Below, in pieces: positions 7,820 to 16,589 of a stretch of 51,042 bases of DNA (positions are counted from its first letter, which is position 1; every line of letters begins with the position of its first letter). A program made the position numbers and the translations under genes. The notes below the pieces were generated by a model. The model did not search any database. It worked only from the letters and a program-made list of their open reading frames with translations, and was not told the DNA's origin. The stretch is from Nocardiopsis sp. JB363 (GTDB lineage: Bacteria > Actinomycetota > Actinomycetes > Streptosporangiales > Streptosporangiaceae), in assembly GCF_900143625.1 (NCBI RefSeq), contig NZ_FRFF01000197.1, positions 1 through 51,042 on the forward strand, written 5' to 3'.

Positions 7820-9114
7820 CGCGTCTCCTCCCGCTCCACCGGAATCTCCCACCGAACCCGCCAGCCCCCGCCGTCCGTGGGCCCCACGTCCAATCTCGCG
7901 CCGACCACGTCCGCGCGCTCACGCATCCCCAACACCCCGAGCCCTCGGTGGCGCCGGTCGGTATCCGGGGTGCCGCCCCTCTCGTTCTCGACCTCCAACG
8001 CGAACCGCGCGGGTCGGTACCACAACCGTACGGACACCTTCGCGCCGGCGGCGTGGTCACGGGTGTTGGTCAGTGCCTCCTGCACCGTCCGATAGGCGGT
8101 CACGTCGGCGATCGGTGGCAGTTCGTAGGGGCTGCCCTCACGAACGAGGCGAAGGTCGGTGCCCAGTTCCCGTTCCGTCGACACGAGTCGTTCCACGGCG
8201 GCCAGTCCCGGAACCGGCGCGTCCCGGACCTCCGTTTCGTGGCCGGGCCGCGCCTCCTCCTCGTCCGGGTCGCGTAGTGCCCCCACCACGGCCCGCAGGC
8301 CGGTGAGGGTCTCCTTGCCCTGGGTACGCACCCAGTCCATCGCGTGGCGGGCGGCCTCGTCGTCGCGACCGATCAGTCGTTCGGCGGCCCCCGCCTGGAC
8401 GACCATGCCGGACAGGTGGTGGGCGGCGATGTCGTGCAGCTCCCGCGCCATGCGGGTGCGTTCGGCCCGGATCGCGGTCTGTGCGCGCTCCTTGTGCGCC
8501 TGTATCTCTTCGGCGTCGCGCAGCCTCACCAGTTCCGCGTAACGGCGGTGGGTCCCCACGTAGATGCCGATCAGGCCCGGGATGAGGAGCGCCGGCACGG
8601 TCAGGATCGGTGCCGTCACCCAGGGAGGTGGTTCGCCCGGCAGTACCAGGGAAACTCCTGCGGCCGGCGCCAGAGCACCCGTGAGCAGGCCCTCCGCCGT
8701 CCCGTACACCAGGGCGCACGCCACCAGCACGACCGACAACCGCGACAGTGACAGCACGGTGCCGCAGGTGTAGGCGGCGATGAACAGGGCCGGCCCATGG
8801 AAGTTGAACCCGGCCGGGGTCAGGGCCGCGAGCAACACCTGGAGCGCCGCGACCCCCACCAGGGACAGGACCGGGTTCCGCCGACGCAGCCCCAGAGGAA
8901 GGGCCTGCGTCAGCAACACCAGGCCGGCGGAGACGATCGTTCCCCGGGCGAGCACGAGGCCCTCCAACGCCTCCAAGGCGGGCAGGGACACCCACAGGAC
9001 GGCGACGGACACCGCTGCCACCAGCAGACCCAGGGCGATGTCGCGGCGGGTGTCCCCCCGCAGTCCCAGACCGTCCAGCAGATGATCGAAACGGTGCGTC
9101 GCCGACCGATCCAT
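7816..9114 (-). CDS. NarL-type sensor histidine kinase (HisKA_3)
   Basis: A 432-aa membrane kinase. The N-terminal half has about six hydrophobic segments (30-185) with little exposed sensor domain. The HisKA_3 helix follows with RMARELHDIAAHHLSG (H227), then a short HATPase domain ending RERADVVGARLDVGP and GGWRVRWEIP. I start at ATG 9114 (MDRSATHRF); the reading frame stays open far upstream through the next gene, but that stretch is Arg/Pro-rich shadow sequence. The gap to the upstream beta-lactamase-like gene is only 17 bp, so the three genes are one operon. Lack of an extracellular domain suggests that it senses a membrane or partner-protein signal. Confidence 0.92.
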   Translation of the reverse strand: MDRSATHRFDHLLDGLGLRGDTRRDIALGLLVAAVSVAVLWVSLPALEALEGLVLARGTIVSAGLVLLTQALPLGLRRRNPVLSLVGVAALQVLLAALTPAGFNFHGPALFIAAYTCGTVLSLSRLSVVLVACALVYGTAEGLLTGALAPAAGVSLVLPGEPPPWVTAPILTVPALLIPGLIGIYVGTHRRYAELVRLRDAEEIQAHKERAQTAIRAERTRMARELHDIAAHHLSGMVVQAGAAERLIGRDDEAARHAMDWVRTQGKETLTGLRAVVGALRDPDEEEARPGHETEVRDAPVPGLAAVERLVSTERELGTDLRLVREGSPYELPPIADVTAYRTVQEALTNTRDHAAGAKVSVRLWYRPARFALEVENERGGTPDTDRRHRGLGVLGMRERADVVGARLDVGPTDGGGWRVRWEIPVEREETR

Positions 9115-9131
9115 GGTGATGACCTCTCGCC

Positions 9132-11141
9132 TTAGTAGGACACGCTGGGGAAGAGCAGCCCGAAGGTGACCGCGAACCACTGCACGATCAACAGGGCGAT
9201 CAGGACCAGGGCACCGCCCACCACATACTTCCATCCCGCGCGCCGCCGGAGGTCCTGGAACAGGCTCCAGGCCGCGGGCAGGATCGCCAGGACCCCGAGC
9301 AGTTGCAGCGCCTGGATCGAGCGCAGCACCAGGGTGGGGACGGTCTGGAACTCCATGATGACCATGACGACCGACACCCAGGACGAGAGCGCCACCACGG
9401 TGGATCCCACACCGACCCTGGTGAGGACGCGGGCGAGTCGACCTTCGCGGCCGCGCCCGGGTTTGCCGGCCCAGCGCCGCAGAAGGGCCCCGATCGGCCA
9501 CGACAGCACGGTCACCACCAGGATGAGCACCGCCGCCGCCATGATCGGCAACGCCACCGATTGCTGACGCTCACCGTCGACAGGAAGCAGGGCGAACGCC
9601 GACGCGAAGCCGATGGCCTCGACGCTCTGCCCGTCCTCGTCCGGGCGCATGGTGATCACGCTGTGCCCGTCGACCTGGCGCCACACCCACGGTTCGATCT
9701 CCTCGTAGACCGTTGGAACGAACGTTTCCGGTCCGGGGGAGACCAGGATCGTCCCGTCGCCGAGGTCCTGTACCCGGGTCTGCCCCAGGACGTTCAGGGT
9801 GGCGAGGAAGTTGCTCTCCATCTGCCGTGAGCTGATGTAGGAGCCCTCGGCGAGGGCGGCGTGTTCGGCGGCCGTGTCCTCGACCGAGGCGTCCTCGACG
9901 CTTCCCTCCTCGGCGGGGAAGTACCGGTCGTAGAATCCGTCCACGATGTCCATGCGCAGGAGGTGGCTGGCCATGTCCGCGTTGCCGCTGCCGTTGAGGG
10001 TCACGAAGATGCCGCTGCGCGCCTCGGGCAGGAACTGCATCTCGGTGTGGAAGTGCTGGGTGTCCCCGCCGTGCCCGAGGATGCGGTGACCGTTACGGTC
10101 CTCCTCGAAGAGCCCCAGCGTCATCCGCGGTCCACCCGCCATGGGGCCCAGGACGTCCTCGTCCAGGGCCGGGGCGTGCATCTGCTCCAGGGTGGCGGGT
10201 TCGAGGATCTCCCCCTCGCCCTCCTGCGGCATGTGAGCGAGCATGAACCGCGCCATGTCGGTGGCCGAGGCGGTGAACGCGCCGGCGGGGGCCTCGGCGA
10301 CCGTCTCGAACGGTTGGGCGGGGCCGCCGGTGACCTCATAGGCGCCGGCCAGACGTTCCCGCAGGTCGTCGGGTAGCGGCTGGGCGAAGGAGGAGGAGTC
10401 CATGCCGAGTGGTTCCAGGACCTCGGACCGGACGTACTCGTCGAAGGGGACGCCGCTGACCTGTTCGACGATGAGTCCGGCGAGCGAGTTGCCGTGGTTG
10501 GAGTAGGACGGGACCTCACCGGGCGGGTAGATCTGCTCCGGTGGGTCGGTGCTCAGACGTTGGGCCAGATCGGTCTCGGCGCCCTCGGCGAGGATGGCCC
10601 CTTCGATGCTTTCCTCGAACCCGGGTGTGTGGGTCAGCAGGTGCCGCATCGTGATGGGCTCGTCGAAGTTCTTGGGCTGGGGGAAGTCGAGGTATTCGTC
10701 GATGTCGGTGTCCAGGTCGATCTCCCCGCGCTCCACCAGTTGCATGGCGGCGGTGGCGGTGAACACCTTGGAGACGGAACCGACCCTGAAGAGGGTTTCC
10801 TCCGGATCGACGGGTACCGGTTCCTCCCCGTCGACGCCGGTGTCGGCGTAGCCGTAGCCGCGGGCGGTGAGCAGTTCACCGTCGTGGACCACGGAGATCG
10901 AGGCGCCGGGGATCTCGGTCCTCGCCAACTCCGTGGGGACCAATCCGTCCAACCAGGCGTTGACGTTCTCCTCGGTGAGTTCGGCGGTTACGGGGGGCAC
11001 GGGGGGGGGGGTGGCCGCGACCGGGTCGGCCGAGCCGGAGGCGCACCCGGTGGCGAGCACGGCCAGGGCGCCGAGGGCGGCGGCCAGGGTCACCGGGGTC
11101 CGGTGCCGGCGGGTGGGTGGGTCGGTCTTCATGGGGATCAC
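9132..11141 (-). CDS. Class C beta-lactamase/serine hydrolase-like lipoprotein with C-terminal membrane domain
   Basis: A 669-aa exported enzyme. A signal peptide ends at a possible lipobox (LATGC, C33). The domain at about 60-375 is of the beta-lactamase class C/DD-peptidase/esterase fold: SVSK 122-125 holds the catalytic Ser and Lys, Y213-S214-N215 is the second motif and HGG 357-359 the third. A linker domain follows, and the last 150 residues contain four to five hydrophobic segments ending near the C-terminus (WFAVTFGLLFPSVSY). GTG 11141 has AGGAG 4 nt upstream; ATG 11132 is an alternative. It sits first in an operon with a NarL-type two-component system. The substrate (peptide, ester or beta-lactam) cannot be told from the motifs. 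Confidence 0.88.
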   Translation of the reverse strand: MIPMKTDPPTRRHRTPVTLAAALGALAVLATGCASGSADPVAATPPPVPPVTAELTEENVNAWLDGLVPTELARTEIPGASISVVHDGELLTARGYGYADTGVDGEEPVPVDPEETLFRVGSVSKVFTATAAMQLVERGEIDLDTDIDEYLDFPQPKNFDEPITMRHLLTHTPGFEESIEGAILAEGAETDLAQRLSTDPPEQIYPPGEVPSYSNHGNSLAGLIVEQVSGVPFDEYVRSEVLEPLGMDSSSFAQPLPDDLRERLAGAYEVTGGPAQPFETVAEAPAGAFTASATDMARFMLAHMPQEGEGEILEPATLEQMHAPALDEDVLGPMAGGPRMTLGLFEEDRNGHRILGHGGDTQHFHTEMQFLPEARSGIFVTLNGSGNADMASHLLRMDIVDGFYDRYFPAEEGSVEDASVEDTAAEHAALAEGSYISSRQMESNFLATLNVLGQTRVQDLGDGTILVSPGPETFVPTVYEEIEPWVWRQVDGHSVITMRPDEDGQSVEAIGFASAFALLPVDGERQQSVALPIMAAAVLILVVTVLSWPIGALLRRWAGKPGRGREGRLARVLTRVGVGSTVVALSSWVSVVMVIMEFQTVPTLVLRSIQALQLLGVLAILPAAWSLFQDLRRRAGWKYVVGGALVLIALLIVQWFAVTFGLLFPSVSY

Positions 11142-11246
11142 GGATCTCCTTCTCGTGTGTGATCCCAGCCTTGTGGAGGGCGCCCCCTCGCCGCATCGGG
11201 CGCGGGTCGAGACCGCGTCTACGACCTTTGGTGGAGGCGGCCACCC

Positions 11247-12215
11247 TCAGAACCCTTCGAGCAGTACCTTCGCCACGTCGCCGTCGGTCACCAGGGTCGA
11301 GACCAACCCGCTCTTGAGTACCGCGCCGATCGCCCGGGCCTTGGCCTCGTCGCCGGCTCCGGCGACCGCCACCACCTCGGGAACCTCGCGCAGTCGGTCG
11401 GTGTCGATGCTGATGACCCGCTCGTCCAGGTCGGTGTGGATGCGCCGCCCCTCGGAGTCGAAGAGCCGGGCGGACATCTCCGCGCTCACGCCCAGCGCCG
11501 TGTACAGCTCGCGCGCCCGCGGGGTCAGCGCGGGATAGACGGTCGAGTTGTGCTCGTCCCATCCGCCGATGGCCACCACGGCGGTGGAGAGTCGATCGAA
11601 GTGCCCGAACGCGGCGGCGATGCCCGGGTCGGCGCGCAGGGTCCGCGCGGTCGCCGCGTCCGGCAGGATGAGCGGCGCGTAGATCGGGTACGCCGCGCCA
11701 CCGGACAGCCGCGCCACCCTGCGTACCGTCTCCACCGACCCGCCGGCCTCGGTGTGCTCCGAGAGCACCCCGTTGAGTTGCACCACCGTGCACCGGGGCA
11801 GTTCGACCATCTCCGCGCCCATGGCCTGGAGGCCGCGACTCCAGGCCAGTCCCAGCACGTCGTCGGGGCGCACGATCTCGGCCAGCAGTCGAGCCGCCAC
11901 CGAACCCAGGGCCCGGCGGGTCTCAAGTGGGTCCTCCAAGGCGTCCACGACGATGGCCCGCCGCAGCCCGTAGGCCTCTCTGAGCCGTTCGGACTGTTCC
12001 CCGGCCAGCCGCGCGGGCAACCGGATGTCGATGCGCACGATCCCGCTCGTTCGAGCGGTCTCCAGATCGCGGGCGATCTTGAACCGGCTCAGTCCGAACT
12101 CCTCGGCGATCTCCACCTTGGAGCGTCCCTCCAGGTAGAACCTGCGGGCTATCGCGGCGAGCCGCACCATCTCCGCGGGGCCGTCGGGGGTAGGGTCACT
12201 GCGCCGATCGCTCAT
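11247..12215 (-). CDS. SorC/DeoR-type sugar-binding transcriptional regulator
   Basis: A 322-aa repressor-type protein. The N-terminal helix-turn-helix (about 16-60) contains RRFYLEGRSKVEIAEEFGLS; the rest is a SorC-family sugar-phosphate-binding domain with the motifs GLAWSRGLQAM and VAGAGDEAKARAI. I start it at ATG 12215, directly before the HTH; earlier in-frame codons lie in the divergent promoter. It is divergent from the polyol cluster (12343 onward). The intergenic region holds a strong promoter and two palindromes placed just downstream of the -10, where a SorC repressor would block transcription until the imported sugar (or its phosphate) binds. Family members commonly control polyol or pentose genes. 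Confidence 0.92.
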   Translation of the reverse strand: MSDRRSDPTPDGPAEMVRLAAIARRFYLEGRSKVEIAEEFGLSRFKIARDLETARTSGIVRIDIRLPARLAGEQSERLREAYGLRRAIVVDALEDPLETRRALGSVAARLLAEIVRPDDVLGLAWSRGLQAMGAEMVELPRCTVVQLNGVLSEHTEAGGSVETVRRVARLSGGAAYPIYAPLILPDAATARTLRADPGIAAAFGHFDRLSTAVVAIGGWDEHNSTVYPALTPRARELYTALGVSAEMSARLFDSEGRRIHTDLDERVISIDTDRLREVPEVVAVAGAGDEAKARAIGAVLKSGLVSTLVTDGDVAKVLLEGF

Positions 12216-12250
12216 ATGTGCATGAGTGTACTCGATTGTTGCTCCACCCA

Positions 12251-12320
12251 TTGACACGCTGATTCCGGTGGGCTTTGAATGTACGAACATCTGTGACACA
12301 GATCGCTCAAACGAGCGATC
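12251..12320 (+). promoter_or_regulatory. Promoter and palindromic operators of the polyol-type cluster
   Basis: A near-consensus promoter: TTGACA at 12251-12256, 18-bp spacer, TTGAAT at 12275-12280. Just downstream come two overlapping perfect palindromes: ATCTGTG-A-CACAGAT (12289-12303) and GATCGCTC-AAAC-GAGCGATC (12301-12320). A further GATCGCTCA half-site lies at 12206-12214 at the start codon of the divergent SorC gene, and CTCAT/ATGAG flank 12211-12226. Position over the likely transcription start suggests repression by the SorC protein. Confidence 0.75.
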
Positions 12321-12342
12321 ATGCTTTCGGGAGGGTTCAGCC

Positions 12343-13356
12343 GTGCGCGCCGCCATCATCACCGAACCGGGATCCCTCGCCGTGGGAGACCGCCCGGAAC
12401 CCACTCCCGCCCCCGACGGAGTCGTCGTCCGGGTCGGAGCCTGTGGCATCTGCGGGACCGACCTGCACATCGCCGACGGGGAGTTCCCGCCCAGCCCCTA
12501 CCCGCTGGTGCCCGGCCACGAGTTCGCCGGTACCGTGACCGCCGTCGGCGAGCGCGCCCCCGGGGGCCTGCGCCCCGGCGACCGGGTGGCCGTCGACCCC
12601 TCGCTGTTCTGCGGACACTGCGAGTACTGTCGTGCCGGACGCGGCAACCTCTGCGCCAACTGGGGCGCGATCGGCGATACCGTCGACGGCGCCTTCGCCG
12701 AGTACGTGGCCGTCCCCGCCGCCAACTGCTACCGCATGCCCGACTCGATGAGCATGCGCGAGGGCGCCCTCGTCGAACCTTTGTCCTGCGCCGTGCACGG
12801 CGTGCGACGCATCGGCGTGGAGAACGGCGAACGCTTCCTGCTGATCGGCGCCGGCACCATGGGCCTGCTCCTGCAACAGCTGCTCCAAAGCTCCGGTGCC
12901 CGGGTGACGATGGTCGACCGCAACACCCGCCGCCTGGCCATCTCCGCCGACCTGGGCGCCGAACACACCGCCACCGACGTCACCGAACTGGACGGTGTCG
13001 GACCGGCCGACGGCTTCGACGCCGCGGTGGACGTCACCGGGGCGCCCCCCGCCATCGAAGCGGCCTTCATGTCCCTGCGCAGAGGGGGACGCCTGCTCGT
13101 CTTCGGGGTCGCCGACGGAGAGGCCCAGATCTCGCTCTCGCCCTTCCGGATCTACAACGACGAGATCACCATCGTGGGCTCCATGGCCGTGCTGAACAGC
13201 TACGGAGCCGCCGTGGACCTCATGGCCTCCGGGGCGATCCAGACCGCGCCGCTGCTCACCGACACCCTGCCCCTGGAGAAGTTCCCGGAGGCACTGGCCA
13301 TGATGCGGGCCGGTAGCGGGGTCAAGATCCAGGTCGTCCCCGAGACCTCCGCCTGA
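12343..13356 (+). CDS. Zinc-dependent alcohol (polyol) dehydrogenase
   Basis: A 337-aa medium-chain dehydrogenase/reductase, NAD(P)-dependent, of the sorbitol/threonine dehydrogenase type. Catalytic zinc motif ACGICGTDLH and GHEFAGTVTAVG; structural zinc lobe CGHCEYCRAGRGNLC with four Cys; Rossmann motif LLIGAGTMGLLL. The GTG at 12343 is chosen because GGGAGGG lies 7 nt upstream and MDR proteins start at this point (VRAAIITEPG). First gene of the cluster, followed 17 bp later by the binding protein gene. By context it oxidises the imported polyol (such as sorbitol, mannitol or arabinitol) to a ketose; the exact substrate is inferred, not visible. Confidence 0.92.
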   Translation: MRAAIITEPGSLAVGDRPEPTPAPDGVVVRVGACGICGTDLHIADGEFPPSPYPLVPGHEFAGTVTAVGERAPGGLRPGDRVAVDPSLFCGHCEYCRAGRGNLCANWGAIGDTVDGAFAEYVAVPAANCYRMPDSMSMREGALVEPLSCAVHGVRRIGVENGERFLLIGAGTMGLLLQQLLQSSGARVTMVDRNTRRLAISADLGAEHTATDVTELDGVGPADGFDAAVDVTGAPPAIEAAFMSLRRGGRLLVFGVADGEAQISLSPFRIYNDEITIVGSMAVLNSYGAAVDLMASGAIQTAPLLTDTLPLEKFPEALAMMRAGSGVKIQVVPETSA

Positions 13357-13373
13357 GCCGGAAAGGCACCACC

Positions 13374-14735
13374 GTGCGCACCACCACCTTCACCACCGGC
13401 GCCACCGCCGTGGCGGCCTCGGCGCTCCTGCTCACCGGCTGCGCCGGGGCGGGGGCCACCTCCGCGGGGGAGGGGGCCGTCCGACTGACCGTCGCGATCG
13501 TGTCCAACCCACAGATGCAGGACGCGATCTCCCTGCAGGACGAGTTCCGCGAGGAGAACCCCGGCATCGAGGTCGACTTCGTGTCCCTGCCCGAGAACGA
13601 GGCCCGCGCCAAGATCACCACGTCCGTGGCCACCGGCGGGGGCGAGTTCGACGCCGTCATGATCAGCAACTACGAGACCCGTCAGTGGGCCGAGTACGGC
13701 TGGCTGGAGAACCTGCAACCCCTCATCGACGAATCCGAGGGCTACGACCACGAGGACTTCATCCCCTCCCTGCGCGAGGACCTGTCCGTGGACGGCGACA
13801 TGTACTCGGTGCCCTTCTACGGGGAGTCGTCCTTCCTGACCTACCGCACCGACCTGTTCGAACAGGCCGGCCTGGAGATGCCCGAGAACCCCACCTGGGA
13901 CGAGGTCGCCGATCTCGCGGCCGAACTCGACGGGGTGGAGCCGGGCGTGGCCGGGATCTGCATGCGCGGCCTGGCCGGGTGGGGTGAGGTCCTCAGCCCG
14001 TTCAACAGCGTCCTCAACACCTTCGGCGGCCGCTGGTACGACGAGGAGTGGAACGCCGAACTCGACTCCCCGCAGTTCCAGGAGGCCGCCGAATTCTACG
14101 TGGACCTGGTCCGCGAACACGGACAGCCCGGCGCCGCCAACAGCGGCTTCGGTGACTGCCTGAACCACTACTCCCAGGGCCGCGCGGCCATGTTCTACGA
14201 CTCCACCTCCATGGTCAGCACCATCGAGGACGAGAACACCGCGACCGTGGCCGGACTCAACGGCTACGCGCCCGCCCCGGTGGCCGAGAGCGACTACGGC
14301 GGCTGGCTCTACGCCTGGGCCCTGGGCATCCCCTCCACCTCCGAGCACAAGGAGGAGGCCTGGACCTTCCTGGAATGGATGACCGACCGGGACTACGTGC
14401 GCACGGTCGCCGAGGAGTACGGCTGGCAGCGGGTCCCGCCCGGCAACCGACTGTCCACCTTCGAGGAGCCCGCGTACCAGGAGGTCGCGGGGGCCTACGC
14501 CGAACCCATGCTCCAGGGCATCGAGGAGGCCGACCCGCAGGACCCGGGCACCCGACCCGTCCCCTACGACGGCATCGGATTCCTGGCCATCCCCGAGTTC
14601 CAGGACCTGGGCACCCGGGTCAGTCAACAGCTCAGCGCCGCCATCGCCGGACGGATCACCGTCGAAGAGGCGCTCGCGCAGAGCCAGGAGTACGCCGAGA
14701 CGGTCGGCGACACCTACAAGGAGGACGGGCGATGA
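13374..14735 (+). CDS. ABC transporter sugar/polyol-binding lipoprotein
   Basis: A 453-aa family 1 solute-binding protein. The signal peptide ends at the lipobox LLTGC (C23). The body is a typical two-lobed binding protein with FDAVMISNYETRQW, SVPFYGESSFLTYR, and late motifs DSTSMVSTIED and EEAWTFLEWMTD. It is tethered to the outer face of the membrane and delivers its ligand to the two permeases encoded next. GTG 13374 with GGAAAGG upstream. Its stop overlaps the permease start by 4 bp (ATGA). The neighbourhood of a polyol-type dehydrogenase suggests a sugar alcohol ligand; this is inference. Confidence 0.92.
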   Translation: MRTTTFTTGATAVAASALLLTGCAGAGATSAGEGAVRLTVAIVSNPQMQDAISLQDEFREENPGIEVDFVSLPENEARAKITTSVATGGGEFDAVMISNYETRQWAEYGWLENLQPLIDESEGYDHEDFIPSLREDLSVDGDMYSVPFYGESSFLTYRTDLFEQAGLEMPENPTWDEVADLAAELDGVEPGVAGICMRGLAGWGEVLSPFNSVLNTFGGRWYDEEWNAELDSPQFQEAAEFYVDLVREHGQPGAANSGFGDCLNHYSQGRAAMFYDSTSMVSTIEDENTATVAGLNGYAPAPVAESDYGGWLYAWALGIPSTSEHKEEAWTFLEWMTDRDYVRTVAEEYGWQRVPPGNRLSTFEEPAYQEVAGAYAEPMLQGIEEADPQDPGTRPVPYDGIGFLAIPEFQDLGTRVSQQLSAAIAGRITVEEALAQSQEYAETVGDTYKEDGR

Positions 14736-15691
14736 GCACGGCGACGGCACCCGCCGAGAAGACGTCCGGGAAACCGACCGCACCCGCGGCCCGCACCGGT
14801 CGCGGCCCACGCGCCGCCGGGTGGGTGCGCCGGGCACCCCTGCTGCCCGCGCTGGTGTTCATGCTGGTCGTCACCCAGCTGCCGTTCCTGGCCACCATCG
14901 TCTACTCGCTCAGGTCCTGGAACCTGGTGCGCCCCGACTCCCAGGCGTGGGTGGGGCTCACCAACTACCTGGCGGTCTTCACCGACCGGCAGTTCCTCGC
15001 CGCGACGGCCAACACGGTGCTCATCACCGCCGCCTGCGTGGTGGTGGCGATGCTGTTGGGCGTCGGCCTGGCCCTGCTGTTGGACCGGAAATTCTGGGGG
15101 AGGGGCGTGGTGCGCACCCTCATCATCACCCCGTTCCTCATCCTGCCGGTGGCCACCGCGCTGCTGTGGAAGCACATCATGTTCGAGCCGGTGTTCGGCC
15201 TGATCAACTTCGTGCTCTCCCCACTGGGCGTGGAAACCTACGACTGGGTCTCCCAGACACCGATCGTGTCCGTGGTCATCGCCCTGGTGTGGCAGTGGAC
15301 CCCGTTCATGACGTTGCTGGTCCTTGCCGGTCTCCAGAGCCAGGACACCGACGCCCTGGAGGCCGGACAGGTCGACGGCGCCTCCAGGTGGCAGAGCTTC
15401 GTGTGGATCACCCTGCCGCACCTGCGCCGCTACATCGAACTGGGCGTCCTGCTGGGGTCGATCTACGTGGTCAACACCTTCGACACGATCTACATGATGA
15501 CCCAGGGCGGCCCGGGCACGGCCAGCTCCAACCTGCCCTTCTACATCTACCAGCGCACCTTCCTCGGCTTCGACATCGGTCAGTCGGCGGCGATGGGCGT
15601 CGTGGTGGTGGTCGGCACCATCCTCGTGGCGATGCTGGCGCTGCGACTGATCTTCCGCACGTTCATGAACGCACAGGAGGCCACATCGTGA
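14732..15691 (+). CDS. ABC sugar permease, first subunit (MalF-type)
   Basis: A 319-aa inner-membrane permease with six predicted spans after a 45-residue charged N-terminal tail. The cytoplasmic EAA loop is visible as EAGQVDGASRWQSFVWITLPHL-type sequence (about residues 211-232), which contacts the ATPase. ATG 14732 overlaps the preceding stop and has AAGGAGG upstream; its own stop overlaps the next start (GTGA). It pairs with the second permease to form the channel. No ATPase gene is present in the cluster. Confidence 0.92.
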   Translation: MSTATAPAEKTSGKPTAPAARTGRGPRAAGWVRRAPLLPALVFMLVVTQLPFLATIVYSLRSWNLVRPDSQAWVGLTNYLAVFTDRQFLAATANTVLITAACVVVAMLLGVGLALLLDRKFWGRGVVRTLIITPFLILPVATALLWKHIMFEPVFGLINFVLSPLGVETYDWVSQTPIVSVVIALVWQWTPFMTLLVLAGLQSQDTDALEAGQVDGASRWQSFVWITLPHLRRYIELGVLLGSIYVVNTFDTIYMMTQGGPGTASSNLPFYIYQRTFLGFDIGQSAAMGVVVVVGTILVAMLALRLIFRTFMNAQEATS

Positions 15692-16560
15692 CCGCCCAGG
15701 CCACCGCACCCTCGGCCTCCGCCGACACCCGCGTCCCGCACCGGCCGCGCCGGCCGATCGGCGCGATCGCCCTGAGCGTGTTCACCTGGCTCGTGGGCCT
15801 GGTGTTCGTCGCACCCGTCCTGTGGCTGGTGCTGACCGCGTTCAAGCAGGAGAACCAGGCCGCCACCGACCCGCCCACGCTCTTCTTCCAACCCACCCTG
15901 GACCGGTTCGCCGCGGTGCTGGGCGCGGACTTCATGCCCTACCTGGGCAACTCCGTGATCGCCACCCTGGCCTCCACGCTCCTGGTGCTGGCCCTGGGCA
16001 TACCCGCGGCGTACGCGCTGTCCATCGCCCCGGTCAAGCGCACCAACGACGTGCTGTTCTTCTTCATTTCCACGAAGATGCTGCCGGTGGTGGCGGTGGT
16101 CGTGCCGATCTACGTCGCCGCCGCACACCTGTCCATGCTCGACAACATCTGGACCCTGGTGGTGCTGTACACGGCGATGAACCTGCCCATCGCGGTGTGG
16201 ATGCTGCGCTCGTTCTTCCTGGAGGTGCCCAAGGCGATCGTGGAGGCCGCCCGGGTGGAGGGGGCGGGACTGGGTCGGGTTTTGTGGTCGGTGATGATGC
16301 CGATCATGGCGCCGGGCATCGCGGCGACCGCCCTGATCTGCATGATCTTCGCGTGGAACGAGTTCTTCTTCGCGGTGAACCTGACCGCCGCCCAGGCCGC
16401 CACCGTCCCGGTCTTCCTCACCGGCTTCATCACCAGTGAGGGGTTGTTCGTGGCGCAACTGTCGGCCGCCGTGGTCATGGCGTCGCTGCCCATCGTGGTG
16501 ATCGGTTGGACCGCCCAGCGCCAACTCGTCCGAGGCCTGTCCATGGGCGCCGTCAAGTAA
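15688..16560 (+). CDS. ABC sugar permease, second subunit (MalG-type)
   Basis: A 290-aa permease with six spans. The EAA motif reads VEAARVEGAGLGRVLWSVMM in part (about residues 188-207), followed by PIMAPGIAATALICMIFAWNE in the family manner. The GTG at 15688 overlaps the stop of the first permease by 4 bp and has AGGAGG about 7 nt upstream. The open frame extends further upstream but only as a shadow of the first permease. It needs a cytoplasmic ATPase from elsewhere, such as an MsiK-type shared ATPase (inference). Confidence 0.92.
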   Translation: MTAQATAPSASADTRVPHRPRRPIGAIALSVFTWLVGLVFVAPVLWLVLTAFKQENQAATDPPTLFFQPTLDRFAAVLGADFMPYLGNSVIATLASTLLVLALGIPAAYALSIAPVKRTNDVLFFFISTKMLPVVAVVVPIYVAAAHLSMLDNIWTLVVLYTAMNLPIAVWMLRSFFLEVPKAIVEAARVEGAGLGRVLWSVMMPIMAPGIAATALICMIFAWNEFFFAVNLTAAQAATVPVFLTGFITSEGLFVAQLSAAVVMASLPIVVIGWTAQRQLVRGLSMGAVK

Positions 16561-16589
16561 GGTTGGCGCCCGATCGGAAAGGACCCCAC

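Noticed and set aside
9115..9501. N-terminal extension of the HisKA_3 kinase (129 codons)
   Set aside because: It lies antisense-like within the beta-lactamase gene frame space, is Arg/Pro-rich, and a good start with RBS exists at 9114.
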